A stretch of DNA of 42,461 bases from a virus. The stretch covers positions 1-42,461 of the IMG/VR virus record IMGVR_UViG_3300009601_000008. The stretch is one strand, 5' to 3'. Positions 33,282 to 42,461 of this stretch are shown here, one piece after another. The notes beneath the pieces were generated by a model. That model searched no databases. It worked only from the letters and a program-made list of their open reading frames with translations, and was not told the DNA's origin. Both the position numbers and the translations under genes were made by a program. How positions within the stretch are numbered: position 1 is the first letter of the stretch; every line of letters begins with the position of its first letter.

Positions 33282-36200
33282 ATGGAAGAAGAAAATTTAT
33301 TTGAATACGAAGGAGTATCTTACTCAGAAGCTGCTCTTAGGGAGGCGTATCCTGAAACCTTTGATGAGTACGTCAATCAAGGGGTATTGACAAAAGTAGG
33401 AGGTGAAGAGCCTGTTGAAGTTGAAGATGTTAAAGAAGAGTCTTTTTATGAGTATGATGGAGAGTCTTATCCAGAGTCTTCACTTAGAGACTTATATACA
33501 GACTCTTTTGATGACTATGTAGAGCAAGGCGTACTTACAAAAGTAGACGGCCTGGGAAAGCCAATAGCTGTCGAGGATTCTGCGACAGCAAGAGATATGG
33601 ATTTAGAATCGGAAGATGGTTTATCGGGGTCACAAGAAGAAGACACTTTTCTTGAAAGAACATTTGGAAAGAATGAGGTCACTGATTGGTTTGGAGATAT
33701 GTACAGGGCAAAAGAGCAAGGTTTTTTGCAAGCAGAATCTGTAGACCCATCAATAAAATTAATGACAGCAGGAGCTGAAGCGTCAGTTCTAGATGTATAT
33801 AAATACGTTCAGAAAAACAAAGAAATAGCAGAAAAATCTATGGAGTCTGACGAAATGAAAGACTTCAATAGGGTTTATGACGATAATGGTGGAGGTGCTT
33901 TTGGATTCTTAATGGGTGTAATAGAAAGCCCTAGTATACTACCAAGTTTATTTATAAGCTCTATGGCTACTCAAATTGGGTCACTTCAGTCAGAAGAGGT
34001 TGCAGCAGCTGGAGTCATTGGAGCAGGCTCAGGTGCTGCACTTGGTTTAGCTGGAGGGGTTTTCGCCCCTATAACTTCATCAACAGGGGCTATGGTAGGT
34101 GGACTTAGTGCAGTAGCAGCAACTATGGAGGCAGGACTTACATTCAGCGAGTTACTTGAAGAGCAGATAGAAGGGGAGATTACTCCAGAAAAAGTTAGAG
34201 CAATACTAGAAGACCCTGAAAAGCTTTCAGACCTTAGGATAAAGTCTATAGGTAGAGGTGTCGCTGTTGGTGCGGTAGAAGGTCTTTCTGGTGGACTAGC
34301 AAAAGGAGCTACAGGATTGGCATCTAGAGCTATATCAAAAGGTAAATCTATTGCAGGAAGGACTGCTAGAAAGAGTTTAGTCCCATTAGCTGGTGGTGCT
34401 GTAGAGGTTGTAGGTGGAATGACTGGTGAAGTAGCAGGTAGACTAGCTGCTGGCCAAGAGATGGATGTAAAAGAGATTGGGTTTGAAGGTTTTGCAGGTT
34501 TAGGTTCTGCGCCTATATCTGTCTTACCAACAGCAATTAAGAACATAAATATTGTAAGTGGTAGAGCTAACGCAGCAAAGGTTTCTAAGAAAGGTGGATA
34601 CAATAATGTTTCATCAGTATTTGACCCTAATACTGCCATTGACGAAACAACAATGGAACTTGCTGTCAATAAAAACACATCTAACATAGTTGACGAACAA
34701 GTAGAAATAGAGGTCGCTAACGGAAGAATGACTCAAGAGGAGTCCGAATCTATAAAAGAAAACTTTAGAGCCACTCAGGGGGCTGTAAATACCGCCAATA
34801 AGATTGATAGACTATCAAAAGAAAACAAGCCAGAGGTGGTAAATCTTTTAATTGAAGAAGAGAAATTAAAAAATAAAATAAAGGATGTTGATAATTCAGC
34901 ATTGACTAAAACAGAATCTGAAAGACTTAAAGAAGTACAAGTTAGATTAGAAGAAATTAGCAACCCTAAAGAAGAGGCAGTATCAGAGATAGAGACAGAG
35001 GAGGAGACTGGTGTTCCACCAACCCCAGAAGAGCCAGCGAGTGTAGAAACTGCACCTGCGGAAGAAGCAATACCCCAGGAAGCTCTAGAAGAACTAGAAG
35101 TAGAGGTGCAATCAAGAGAAGAGCAAGGTAGTCTCTTAGATAATGTAAACAAAGAAGAAAAAGTTTATCTAAATGGTAAAGAGGGTAATATAAAGATTGA
35201 CCCAACAAACGAAAACACCATTATATTTGAATCGAGTGATGAAATAATTGAACTTGGAAATAAAGACGAGGTAGGTTCTGAGTCTCTTGCTGGATTTGGA
35301 TTAACTACAATGCCACCTGAAGGTTTGGATGTTCAAACTAAAACTGCGGATTCAGATGTTGTGTCTATAGATGGTAAAGAGTATAATGTAATAGGTAGAA
35401 GTAGAGATAAAAAAGGAAAGGCTGTAATAAAAGTAAAGGAAGTAGTTAGAACTACAGATAAAAAAACAGGAGAACCTGTAATTAAATCTGGATTACAAAG
35501 GAGAATCGTAGGAGCTAAAGCGGAAAGAGTTTTAAAAGATGTTCAACTCAGAAAAGAAAAAAAAGAAACTCCATTACCTTTAAAAACAGAAGGAAAAGAA
35601 GTTACTACTCCTACTAAAAAAGAAAGAAGAGCCGAAAGAGTTGCAGAAAAGAAAAAAGCTAGAGAGGAGCATGACAAAAAATCATTAGAGGAGTTATCTC
35701 AAATTGATGAAGAGTCTCAGAAAAGCGTTCAGGAGTTTGAAGAGATGGTTCTCGAAGAGGCTGCTCAAGAATCTAAAAACAAAGACTTAGTTCAAGTTGG
35801 AGAAGATATATTTCAAGTAACTAAGAATGACGATGGTTCTTTTGCTGTATCTCAAATGAACGAAAGTGGCAAACTGATTGGCACTAGAGAAGAAGGAAAG
35901 AGAAGTAAGGCTATAGGTGTATTTAAATCTAAGAAGTCAAACCAAGAAAGAAGGGCTTTAGCTAAAGCAGAAAAGCTTATAGATGAATTTAAAAAAGAAG
36001 AAGCACAAAAAATAGACGATGCTATTAACGAAAGTCTATCTGCAAGACAACAAAAATCAGATGGGTCGAAACCTGCATTTAACGAAAGAATATCCGCACC
36101 TGAGTCAATTGTAACAAAATCATTGCAAGTTTTAAGAAACTCTTACGCTGCTGGAAACTCATTGGTTCAATCAATAGAATACGCATTGTCATTTATAGAG

Positions 36201-39200
36201 GAGCAAGGGTTTTCTGCAAACGAGTTTTATTTTAAGAAGTTTGTTCTTGATACACTTAAAGCTCCCAAGCCAAAAGAAACTACAAAGGCTACACCAAAGA
36301 CTAAGGCTGCTCCAACGGAAACTACAAAAGCCACTGGGAAAGAAAGTTTAATTGGTAAGTATGGTAAGGTTAGAATTAGAAGGCAAGTAGCAAAAGCTAA
36401 AAAGGCTTTATCAAAGATTGCTAAGGGTGTCACTATTGAGGTATACGAAACTCAAGATGAGTTTGAAGCTGCTACCAATGGAGACTCTGTTTCAGGAGGT
36501 ATTTATGAACCACTAACAAAAACTATAAAGATAAATCTTGAAAAAGCAAACCCAAGAACGGTTGCACACGAAGTATTCCACGCATTACTACTTAAGGATG
36601 GAATAACAAACGCTAGAGCGCAGAAAGTTACATCGGATATGATGGCTGCTGTTCGTAAGGTTGCGTCTCCAAAGTTACTTAAACAGCTTGATGCATTTGC
36701 TGACCAATACAAAAATGAAGGACTTAAATCTGAAGAGAGTATTGCTGAACTTTTTGGCATACTAGCAGAGAGCTACGATTCGTCTCCGCAGTCTGTAAAG
36801 GACTTAATAAACGATTGGATAAGAAAGCTTGCTAAGGCTCTTAATGTGCCAGTAGAGGGCATCCTAGACAGCGACAAGCAGGTACTAGAGTTCTTAGGTG
36901 TTGTGTCTGGCAAGGTTGCAAGGGGAGAAGTTATTGAGGAGTCTGATATAGGTGTAATTAAAGGAGGAGAGTTTGTTGAAAATCCAGCAAAAACTTTAAC
37001 TAGAAGACAAGTTGGAGGATTTGAGGTTAACTATACTGAGAAAGATAATATTGATACTTACATTAAAGATGGTAGAGTTACTGAACCAAAAAATTTAAAA
37101 TTTTTAGAAGGCTTACTAACTGTTATTACATCTCCAGATGATATGTTAGCTGGTGAGATTAAATATAAAGGGGAAGTAATCTTCGAGGGTGAAGGAGGTG
37201 TATTTTTTGTTACAAAATTTGGCGATGTATGGGCTTCTGGAAAAGAAGGAACAGCAAATAATATTGCTAATGCATTAAATAATCAATTAAAAGAAAATAA
37301 TGGGAGAGCGTTTCTTGCTTTAACAAAAGGAACAGATTCTAAATTAGTTAGTAGTGCTTCAGGGGTAAACTCCACTTTAGCGGTGCTAAATACAATGGTT
37401 GATAATAATATAATCTCAATAGATGTTTTCAAATCTGCGGTATCTAAAGCGATATTAAATGAAGAGAATATATTAGCAGAGAAAAAGAAGAAAGATATAG
37501 CTAAGGCTAAAAAAGAAGGTAAAGAATTAACAGAACCTAAGACAGAACCTGAGACAAATACTAAAAAAATTGCACTACCAGAAAGTATATCCGAACTTCT
37601 TGGTAGTAGTAAAAAATACTTTACAGACCCAAAAACAACAACCTTCGAGACAAGAGGTAATGTAGTAAAAGGAATTGTTAGTGAGATTGCAAAAAGTTTT
37701 AAAACCAAAGAAAGTAAAAAAGTTTTGGCTAAATTCTTAGGAGGAGATACGTCAAGAGGTGTAGGTGTCGGTAATACTACATTAAAGAGTGGTAAGCCTG
37801 GGTCTCAAGCATTAGTTGATTTAATAGCAAAAGTAGCTGCTGAAGACTTAACAAAAGGATTAAATGTTGGGGATGTTTATGCTGTTATTGAAATAAATAG
37901 TGAGGTTATTGTAAAAGAAGATAGCCATCCAAGTTATCCATTTCATATTAGTCTGAAGAATGGAAAAAAGCCAGTATTACATTTAATAAAAAACAGAGAA
38001 AACGGTAGGGATGTATTCAAGCCTCAATATGGAATAGATGAAAAAACTGGAGAAAAACTAAATAATCCTTATAAAGTAGGAAATGTTTCAGTAATGACTG
38101 GTCAGTTTGAAACTGTATCTGATACACAAACCCGTCAGCAGAAAGCACAAGATGACTTTACAATACAAGACGTAATAGAAGACGCTGAACAAGAAGGTCT
38201 TACAAGAAAAGAAACCATAGAGGTCTTACAAGAACTTGGGTTTACTAAGGATGAGATAAGAGGTGCGGTGAAGCCTGTTAAGGAAAAGGCTAGGTCTGTA
38301 GCGTCTGAAACAACAGGCCTATCTACAATAGAAGCTTTCAAGCAAGGGTTTACAGAGTTCTTTGATGCAATTCAAAGAGGTAAGAAAGAAGCAAGAGTAA
38401 AAGCTGCGGAAAACTTAAAAGAAAAGGTAAACAAAGTAAGAGAATCTTTCAAGAAAAGATTACAGAAAGAGAAGGATAACAAGGATGCAAGAGCCGCTGT
38501 TGTTAAGGATATTCGAGCCATAATAAAAGACTCAGGAATTAGTCAGTTCTCTAAAAGGACTATAAACAAGATAATGACAAACGTCAAGAACGCCAATGTG
38601 AATAATATGCAGAGGATGTTTGACGAGGTTATGGATGTTGTTAATAGAGACATTGACAGAAAAGTTAAAGATGCAAGGTATGAGACACTTAAAGCTGCCA
38701 GAAAAAAGTTATCAAGACTTGGTGCTTTAAAGGAACTTCAAAAGCCTCTTATGGAGATGTTAAGTATAAACCCTGACTATTTATCTAAAGCTGCTTTAAA
38801 CTTTTACGATAAAGTGGTTGTAAACTTAGCAAACGTAGAGAAGAAGTTTGACAATAGAGCCTCTAGAGAAGACCTTAAAAAAGCCGCAGATGAGGTTATA
38901 AAAGCATTTACAGCTGATAGTATTGCGGCTGAAGAGTTAGCTGGAAAAACAATAAATCCAAACCTTGACTTAACAAAAACAAAGGGTGAGAACCTGAAGC
39001 AAATGCTAAAGGATAGGCTAATATCTGACTCTGACTTTGAACTTATGACAAGGTTTGAGGACCTTATTGGTAATACTGAGGAAGAACTTACATTAGAGGG
39101 GTTAGAGCAGAAAGCAAAAGAAAGGAGGGACGCTGCAATAGAAGACTTTGAAGCAGCTATGGATGAAATACCTGCGTCATTGCCAAACCTTTCAAGAGAT

Positions 39201-41816
39201 GATAAGGAAGCGGTTAGGTTTGCAAATGGTCTAAAAATGAAAGACCTTGAAAGTTTAAGTACTGCACAAATAAAGAAGCTTACAAGAGGAGTTGAAATGC
39301 TTCAGGCAGGATATGTTACCACAGAATTAGTTCAATCAAAAGTACGGGTGGAGGCTAATAGGGATACAACAGAGACCCTTATAAGCGAAACAGAGGAAAG
39401 AGGAAAACTTGACAAAGCTATATCTAAAGCTAAAGTCTTTGTAACCAATCTTTTTAGAAAGAGAAATAAGAAGATTACCTCTATAGAGAATAGAATTAAA
39501 TCAACTCCACTTACAAATATAGACCAAATACTTAACGCAGGAGCTAAAAAGTTTAAATCGACAAGAATTTATGAATCTATATTTAGACCTGTTGGAGCCG
39601 CATTCTCAAAAACAGAAGATTTCTTAAAACAAGTAAAGAAAAAACTACAAGTAGCTGAAACCTATTTAGATTTAAACGGCAATAAGAGGTATGTTCAAAA
39701 AGCTAAGGTAATGATTTACCAAATTCAAAGAGAGTATGAAAGCAACCCAGATAACAATGAGGTAAGTAAAGCTATAGAGTGGATTAAAGCTACACTTGAT
39801 GACCCTGAATCAAATATTTCAGATGTAGAGAGAGAAGCGATAGAGAAGATTAGAGACGAGTTTACTGTAAACGGACAGATAGATTCTAAAAAGATTTTAG
39901 ATAGCCTTACGAGTAAGGAGAAGAAGTATATGGCGATTATAGACGAGGGGTATAAGAGCGTAGAGTTTATGGTTGCTGCTGACGCAAAGATGCAAGGTAA
40001 GCTATTTGTTCTTAGAGAGAACTATGTTCACCTACCAAGAGTTACTAAAAGTAAAAATTCAATGAGTGATGATTTGAAAGAAATATCAAGTAGCTTTACA
40101 AATCCAGCACTAAAAAACAAAGCTTTGACACAAAGAGATGGTACAGCACACGCAATATCATTTGACCCTACATTTAATGTAAATGCAATAACAAAAAAAG
40201 CTGCAATTAGTTACTATATGTACCCAGCAGTTAAAAAAGCTAAAATTACATTAGGAGGCGTTAAGAAGAATGCGCAAACTGACTTTCAGAAAGAAACGGC
40301 AGACGCATTGGAGAGTGTTTTTGATGGAATAGTTAAAAGCCAATATGCTCATTTATCTGCCGATAAAGCTTTTATAGAGAAAGCTTTAGCGTTTTTAGGT
40401 AGAGCAGGTTACCTAGCACAGCTTGCAGGTCCTATTAAGGCGGTAGTTGAATTAGCAACCAACTTAACTCACGCATTATTTGTAAATCCAACAGGTTTGA
40501 TTTCTGGGTTTGACACTTTAAAGATTAACTCTAGGGAGATTATGAATAAAGCTATTGACTATTTGCCAACAAACCAAAACAATAGGTTGAGTGGAAAGGG
40601 AGTTAAAGACAGTAAGGAGGTAGATAGTAGATTAATAAACGACTCCTTAAACGTACTTGAACAAGAGGAGATGACTTCTGAATTTAGAGCTAAAGTAAAC
40701 ACTATATTTAAGTTTGCTAAGAAACCAGCAAGTGCAATAATAAAGTTTAACGAAAACTTGATTTCAAGACCAGACACAATTGTAGCCAGGCCTTTGTTTG
40801 TTGGTGTTTTTAATAAGTCTTTTGAGAATATAGCACAAGAAAAACCCAACTGGGAGAAGATTGCAAACGATGAATCATACAGAGATAAGTTTAGAGATGC
40901 TATTAAGCAAGCCACTGAGGATGGGGATACTGCTGTTGTAGATAACGCTGCTTCTAACAACCCGTTTGATGGTATTCCTAAAAACGTACTTGATAAAGAT
41001 GCTACTCCCGTAAAACAAGCACTACAGATGGTGGATAGGTATATGACAAGGTTTAGAACCTTTGAATACTACTCGGCATTGAAAGGAATACAAGGATTAA
41101 TGGGTAAAGGTAAACTAACGCCAACTCAAGGGGCCATGCTTTTAGCAGGAACTGTAGCTCGTTTATCTCTGTATAAGATGGGTATTGATATGGTTTTTAC
41201 TTTGATATTCTCAATGTTAGGTATAGACAAAGAGGAAGATGAGATAGATTTAGAAAAAGATTTAACCAAAGGAGTGTTAGGTGCAGTTGCTACACTTGCA
41301 CTTGGAAGAAGCTTTGGTAATATTGCTCAGATGCCAATAAACTATGGGACTGAGTGGTTAAATAAGGAGTACGGAGAAGACATAACAAGGTCAGGAGAGT
41401 ATAACCAGTATAAGGATGGTCTGGTTTTTTCCAAGATTCCTATGGAGGTTAAACCTCAAGATAATATGGTTGAAAAAATTGTAACCTCATCACTTGGTTC
41501 TTACACTCCAATGGTTAAAACTTTAACAAGAGGTGGGAAAGTAGCAACAAAAGCTGCAACACTGAAGACCGAAGAATCTAGAGATAGAAACTTTGGAGAA
41601 CTTACAACAAGAATACCTTTTGAGATAGCAGGGAACTTAGGGGTAATTCCAGGGTACAAGAGCCTTAGAAAGATATATTTAAAATATCTTTATGGAGGGA
41701 TTGAAAATTCAGCAACCTCAAAACAAAATAAAATAAGCAGATTTACAGGTCCAAAAATAAATAATTCTAAAGACAAAGTAAAATCAAGATTTACAGGTCC
41801 AAAAATAAATAAATAA
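33282..41816 (+). CDS. Giant polyvalent internal virion protein with zincin motif
   Basis: The protein has 2844 residues and fills a fifth of the window. Two related 33-residue units open it (7-39 and 56-88, each ending QGVLTKV). Residues about 205-420 are Gly/Ala-rich and hydrophobic (GVIGAGSGAALGLAGGVFAP), possibly membrane-inserting. Charged linkers follow. TVAHEVFHALLL holds an HExxH zincin motif (H1096, E1097, H1100), with E1156 in EESIAELFG as a candidate third ligand. Long coiled coils fill the middle. Near the end, LAQLAGPIKAVVELATNLTH and SLYKMGIDMVFTLIFSMLG are hydrophobic, like large polyvalent protein domains. The last 32 residues carry SRFTGPKIN twice. It is probably ejected with the DNA, as T7 gp16 is. 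Confidence 0.7.
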   Translation: MEEENLFEYEGVSYSEAALREAYPETFDEYVNQGVLTKVGGEEPVEVEDVKEESFYEYDGESYPESSLRDLYTDSFDDYVEQGVLTKVDGLGKPIAVEDSATARDMDLESEDGLSGSQEEDTFLERTFGKNEVTDWFGDMYRAKEQGFLQAESVDPSIKLMTAGAEASVLDVYKYVQKNKEIAEKSMESDEMKDFNRVYDDNGGGAFGFLMGVIESPSILPSLFISSMATQIGSLQSEEVAAAGVIGAGSGAALGLAGGVFAPITSSTGAMVGGLSAVAATMEAGLTFSELLEEQIEGEITPEKVRAILEDPEKLSDLRIKSIGRGVAVGAVEGLSGGLAKGATGLASRAISKGKSIAGRTARKSLVPLAGGAVEVVGGMTGEVAGRLAAGQEMDVKEIGFEGFAGLGSAPISVLPTAIKNINIVSGRANAAKVSKKGGYNNVSSVFDPNTAIDETTMELAVNKNTSNIVDEQVEIEVANGRMTQEESESIKENFRATQGAVNTANKIDRLSKENKPEVVNLLIEEEKLKNKIKDVDNSALTKTESERLKEVQVRLEEISNPKEEAVSEIETEEETGVPPTPEEPASVETAPAEEAIPQEALEELEVEVQSREEQGSLLDNVNKEEKVYLNGKEGNIKIDPTNENTIIFESSDEIIELGNKDEVGSESLAGFGLTTMPPEGLDVQTKTADSDVVSIDGKEYNVIGRSRDKKGKAVIKVKEVVRTTDKKTGEPVIKSGLQRRIVGAKAERVLKDVQLRKEKKETPLPLKTEGKEVTTPTKKERRAERVAEKKKAREEHDKKSLEELSQIDEESQKSVQEFEEMVLEEAAQESKNKDLVQVGEDIFQVTKNDDGSFAVSQMNESGKLIGTREEGKRSKAIGVFKSKKSNQERRALAKAEKLIDEFKKEEAQKIDDAINESLSARQQKSDGSKPAFNERISAPESIVTKSLQVLRNSYAAGNSLVQSIEYALSFIEEQGFSANEFYFKKFVLDTLKAPKPKETTKATPKTKAAPTETTKATGKESLIGKYGKVRIRRQVAKAKKALSKIAKGVTIEVYETQDEFEAATNGDSVSGGIYEPLTKTIKINLEKANPRTVAHEVFHALLLKDGITNARAQKVTSDMMAAVRKVASPKLLKQLDAFADQYKNEGLKSEESIAELFGILAESYDSSPQSVKDLINDWIRKLAKALNVPVEGILDSDKQVLEFLGVVSGKVARGEVIEESDIGVIKGGEFVENPAKTLTRRQVGGFEVNYTEKDNIDTYIKDGRVTEPKNLKFLEGLLTVITSPDDMLAGEIKYKGEVIFEGEGGVFFVTKFGDVWASGKEGTANNIANALNNQLKENNGRAFLALTKGTDSKLVSSASGVNSTLAVLNTMVDNNIISIDVFKSAVSKAILNEENILAEKKKKDIAKAKKEGKELTEPKTEPETNTKKIALPESISELLGSSKKYFTDPKTTTFETRGNVVKGIVSEIAKSFKTKESKKVLAKFLGGDTSRGVGVGNTTLKSGKPGSQALVDLIAKVAAEDLTKGLNVGDVYAVIEINSEVIVKEDSHPSYPFHISLKNGKKPVLHLIKNRENGRDVFKPQYGIDEKTGEKLNNPYKVGNVSVMTGQFETVSDTQTRQQKAQDDFTIQDVIEDAEQEGLTRKETIEVLQELGFTKDEIRGAVKPVKEKARSVASETTGLSTIEAFKQGFTEFFDAIQRGKKEARVKAAENLKEKVNKVRESFKKRLQKEKDNKDARAAVVKDIRAIIKDSGISQFSKRTINKIMTNVKNANVNNMQRMFDEVMDVVNRDIDRKVKDARYETLKAARKKLSRLGALKELQKPLMEMLSINPDYLSKAALNFYDKVVVNLANVEKKFDNRASREDLKKAADEVIKAFTADSIAAEELAGKTINPNLDLTKTKGENLKQMLKDRLISDSDFELMTRFEDLIGNTEEELTLEGLEQKAKERRDAAIEDFEAAMDEIPASLPNLSRDDKEAVRFANGLKMKDLESLSTAQIKKLTRGVEMLQAGYVTTELVQSKVRVEANRDTTETLISETEERGKLDKAISKAKVFVTNLFRKRNKKITSIENRIKSTPLTNIDQILNAGAKKFKSTRIYESIFRPVGAAFSKTEDFLKQVKKKLQVAETYLDLNGNKRYVQKAKVMIYQIQREYESNPDNNEVSKAIEWIKATLDDPESNISDVEREAIEKIRDEFTVNGQIDSKKILDSLTSKEKKYMAIIDEGYKSVEFMVAADAKMQGKLFVLRENYVHLPRVTKSKNSMSDDLKEISSSFTNPALKNKALTQRDGTAHAISFDPTFNVNAITKKAAISYYMYPAVKKAKITLGGVKKNAQTDFQKETADALESVFDGIVKSQYAHLSADKAFIEKALAFLGRAGYLAQLAGPIKAVVELATNLTHALFVNPTGLISGFDTLKINSREIMNKAIDYLPTNQNNRLSGKGVKDSKEVDSRLINDSLNVLEQEEMTSEFRAKVNTIFKFAKKPASAIIKFNENLISRPDTIVARPLFVGVFNKSFENIAQEKPNWEKIANDESYRDKFRDAIKQATEDGDTAVVDNAASNNPFDGIPKNVLDKDATPVKQALQMVDRYMTRFRTFEYYSALKGIQGLMGKGKLTPTQGAMLLAGTVARLSLYKMGIDMVFTLIFSMLGIDKEEDEIDLEKDLTKGVLGAVATLALGRSFGNIAQMPINYGTEWLNKEYGEDITRSGEYNQYKDGLVFSKIPMEVKPQDNMVEKIVTSSLGSYTPMVKTLTRGGKVATKAATLKTEESRDRNFGELTTRIPFEIAGNLGVIPGYKSLRKIYLKYLYGGIENSATSKQNKISRFTGPKINNSKDKVKSRFTGPKINK
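41739..41812 (+). repeat. Perfect 26-base direct repeat at the end of the giant gene
   Basis: Copies at 41739-41764 and 41787-41812 are identical and start 48 bases (16 codons) apart. Each encodes RFTGPKIN, and the preceding serine codon gives SRFTGPKIN twice. The repeat runs to the very end of the protein. Confidence 0.9.
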
Positions 41817-41818
41817 CT

Positions 41819-42424
41819 ATGACATACAAAATGAACGGATTGCCACAGATAGGTCGGGAGTTTTCTGCCAAAAAAGTTTTTAGTAAACAATCAGAATTAA
41901 TATCCAAAAGAGGACCCATAGATGTAAGAAAAAAAGAAACTCCTAAAACTTTAGAGTCAAAAGTTAACGACTTCTTAGGTAACCCAAAGAGAGCTGTTGA
42001 TGAGGTAGAAGCTAGATATAGTTCAGATAAGGGGGGCAAGTTTGACAAGGGGAGAGATAGAGCTAGGCATATGACTACAGCTCAGTACACTACAGAGGGT
42101 GTAAGAAATAAGCTTGATATGATTCCATTCTCAAATTCCACTGTAAATAAATTAGTTGGCGTTGGGGTTTCTAACATTCTAGGTGCTGCACACGAAGCTA
42201 AGGCAGGATACGCAAGCATAAAGAAAGGTAAACCAATTTACGATACTATAGTTGAAACTGCCGAAGACTTAACAAATAACTTTGCAGGGTCAATTGTTGG
42301 AGCTATGGATAGGCCAGCAAATAAAAAGATGGAGGTCATAGATAACTCTAAACTAAAAAAAATACTTCCAGACGGAAGGTATAATAAGAAAGGAGATAAC
42401 ACATACAGTAAAAAGAAAAAGTAG
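41819..42424 (+). CDS. Phage protein of a widespread unknown family
   Basis: The protein has 201 residues. The core DRARHMTTAQYTTEGVRNKL, then VNKLVGVGVSNILGAAHEAK, follows a pattern I recall in many phage proteins near the tail and internal genes (RHM..., then a glycine/asparagine turn and HE). Hydrophobic helices in this part may touch membranes. The ends are basic and polar. It lies two bases after the giant gene and probably works with the internal proteins, but the function is unknown. Confidence 0.55.
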   Translation: MTYKMNGLPQIGREFSAKKVFSKQSELISKRGPIDVRKKETPKTLESKVNDFLGNPKRAVDEVEARYSSDKGGKFDKGRDRARHMTTAQYTTEGVRNKLDMIPFSNSTVNKLVGVGVSNILGAAHEAKAGYASIKKGKPIYDTIVETAEDLTNNFAGSIVGAMDRPANKKMEVIDNSKLKKILPDGRYNKKGDNTYSKKKK

Positions 42425-42426
42425 CT

Positions 42427-42461
42427 ATGAAACAACTAACCGACAAGCAAAAGAAATTAGA
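42427..42461 (+). CDS. Start of a further gene, cut by the window end
   Basis: An ATG two bases after the previous stop opens a frame reading MKQLTDKQKKL before the window ends. The tight spacing and same strand suggest a real co-transcribed gene. Eleven codons are too few to identify it. Confidence 0.5.
   Translation, partial: MKQLTDKQKKL

Noticed and set aside
33986-34687. Minus-strand open frame of 233 codons
   Set aside because: It lies wholly opposite the Gly/Ala-rich part of the giant gene, and its Ser/Pro/Ala-rich product is the usual antisense shadow of such sequence.
1-42461. CRISPR array, tRNA or rRNA genes, insertion sequences
   Set aside because: No regularly spaced repeats, no clover-leaf sequences and no transposase genes with terminal repeats were seen on reading the window. 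A tRNA or covariance-model scan was not possible.

Overview
This window looks like the structural and lysis half of a tailed, podovirus-like bacteriophage genome. Every supportable gene lies on the + strand and the genes are packed end to end. The host is probably a marine member of the Bacteroidetes (Flavobacteriia). The pointers are the strong A+T bias, A/T-only leaders before most start codons with few usable Shine-Dalgarno sites, and the look of the virion proteins. From memory, the large terminase, portal, capsid and tail-ring proteins resemble those of Cellulophaga podoviruses and crAss-like phages. No database search was possible, so names rest on motifs, gene order and recalled family patterns.

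Layout. Bases 1-750 hold no convincing gene. They carry a cluster of inverted repeats, TTAACA repeats, a CA microsatellite and an A7G9 tract, and look like a regulatory or origin-type region. Bases 751-1868 hold a small helix-turn-helix protein and two very basic small proteins. Bases 1871-7154 hold receptor-facing or decoration proteins, with fibre-like, lectin-like (LamG) and beta-rich modules and an internal gene duplication. Bases 7192-8990 encode a GroEL-type chaperonin and its GroES partner. Bases 8990-12886 hold small genes and the lysis functions: an M15 endolysin, a holin, small membrane proteins and a small HExxH protein. Bases 12935-14223 lead into packaging and include a protein that reads as two tandem GroES-like folds and a candidate small terminase.

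From 14225 the order is that of podovirus morphogenesis: large terminase, portal, scaffold-like protein, major capsid protein, a conserved head protein set between two rho-independent terminators, two head-to-tail proteins, a large tail protein in two adjacent ORFs, a T7 gp14-like internal protein, a virion lytic transglycosylase, a 2844-residue polyvalent internal protein with an HEVFH zincin motif, and a last small protein. One further ORF is cut by the window end.

How the parts work together: the terminase pumps DNA through the portal into a shell built by the capsid and scaffold proteins. The tail-ring proteins close the head. The internal proteins are likely ejected to breach peptidoglycan and membrane at infection. 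The fibre and lectin-like proteins bind the host, and the holin and endolysin end the cycle. The phage chaperonin probably folds some of these proteins. The observations most worth a second look are the tandem Hsp10-like protein, the fused and split versions of one decoration/lectin gene, a beta-module shared by three virion proteins, and the giant zincin protein with duplicated peptides at both ends.
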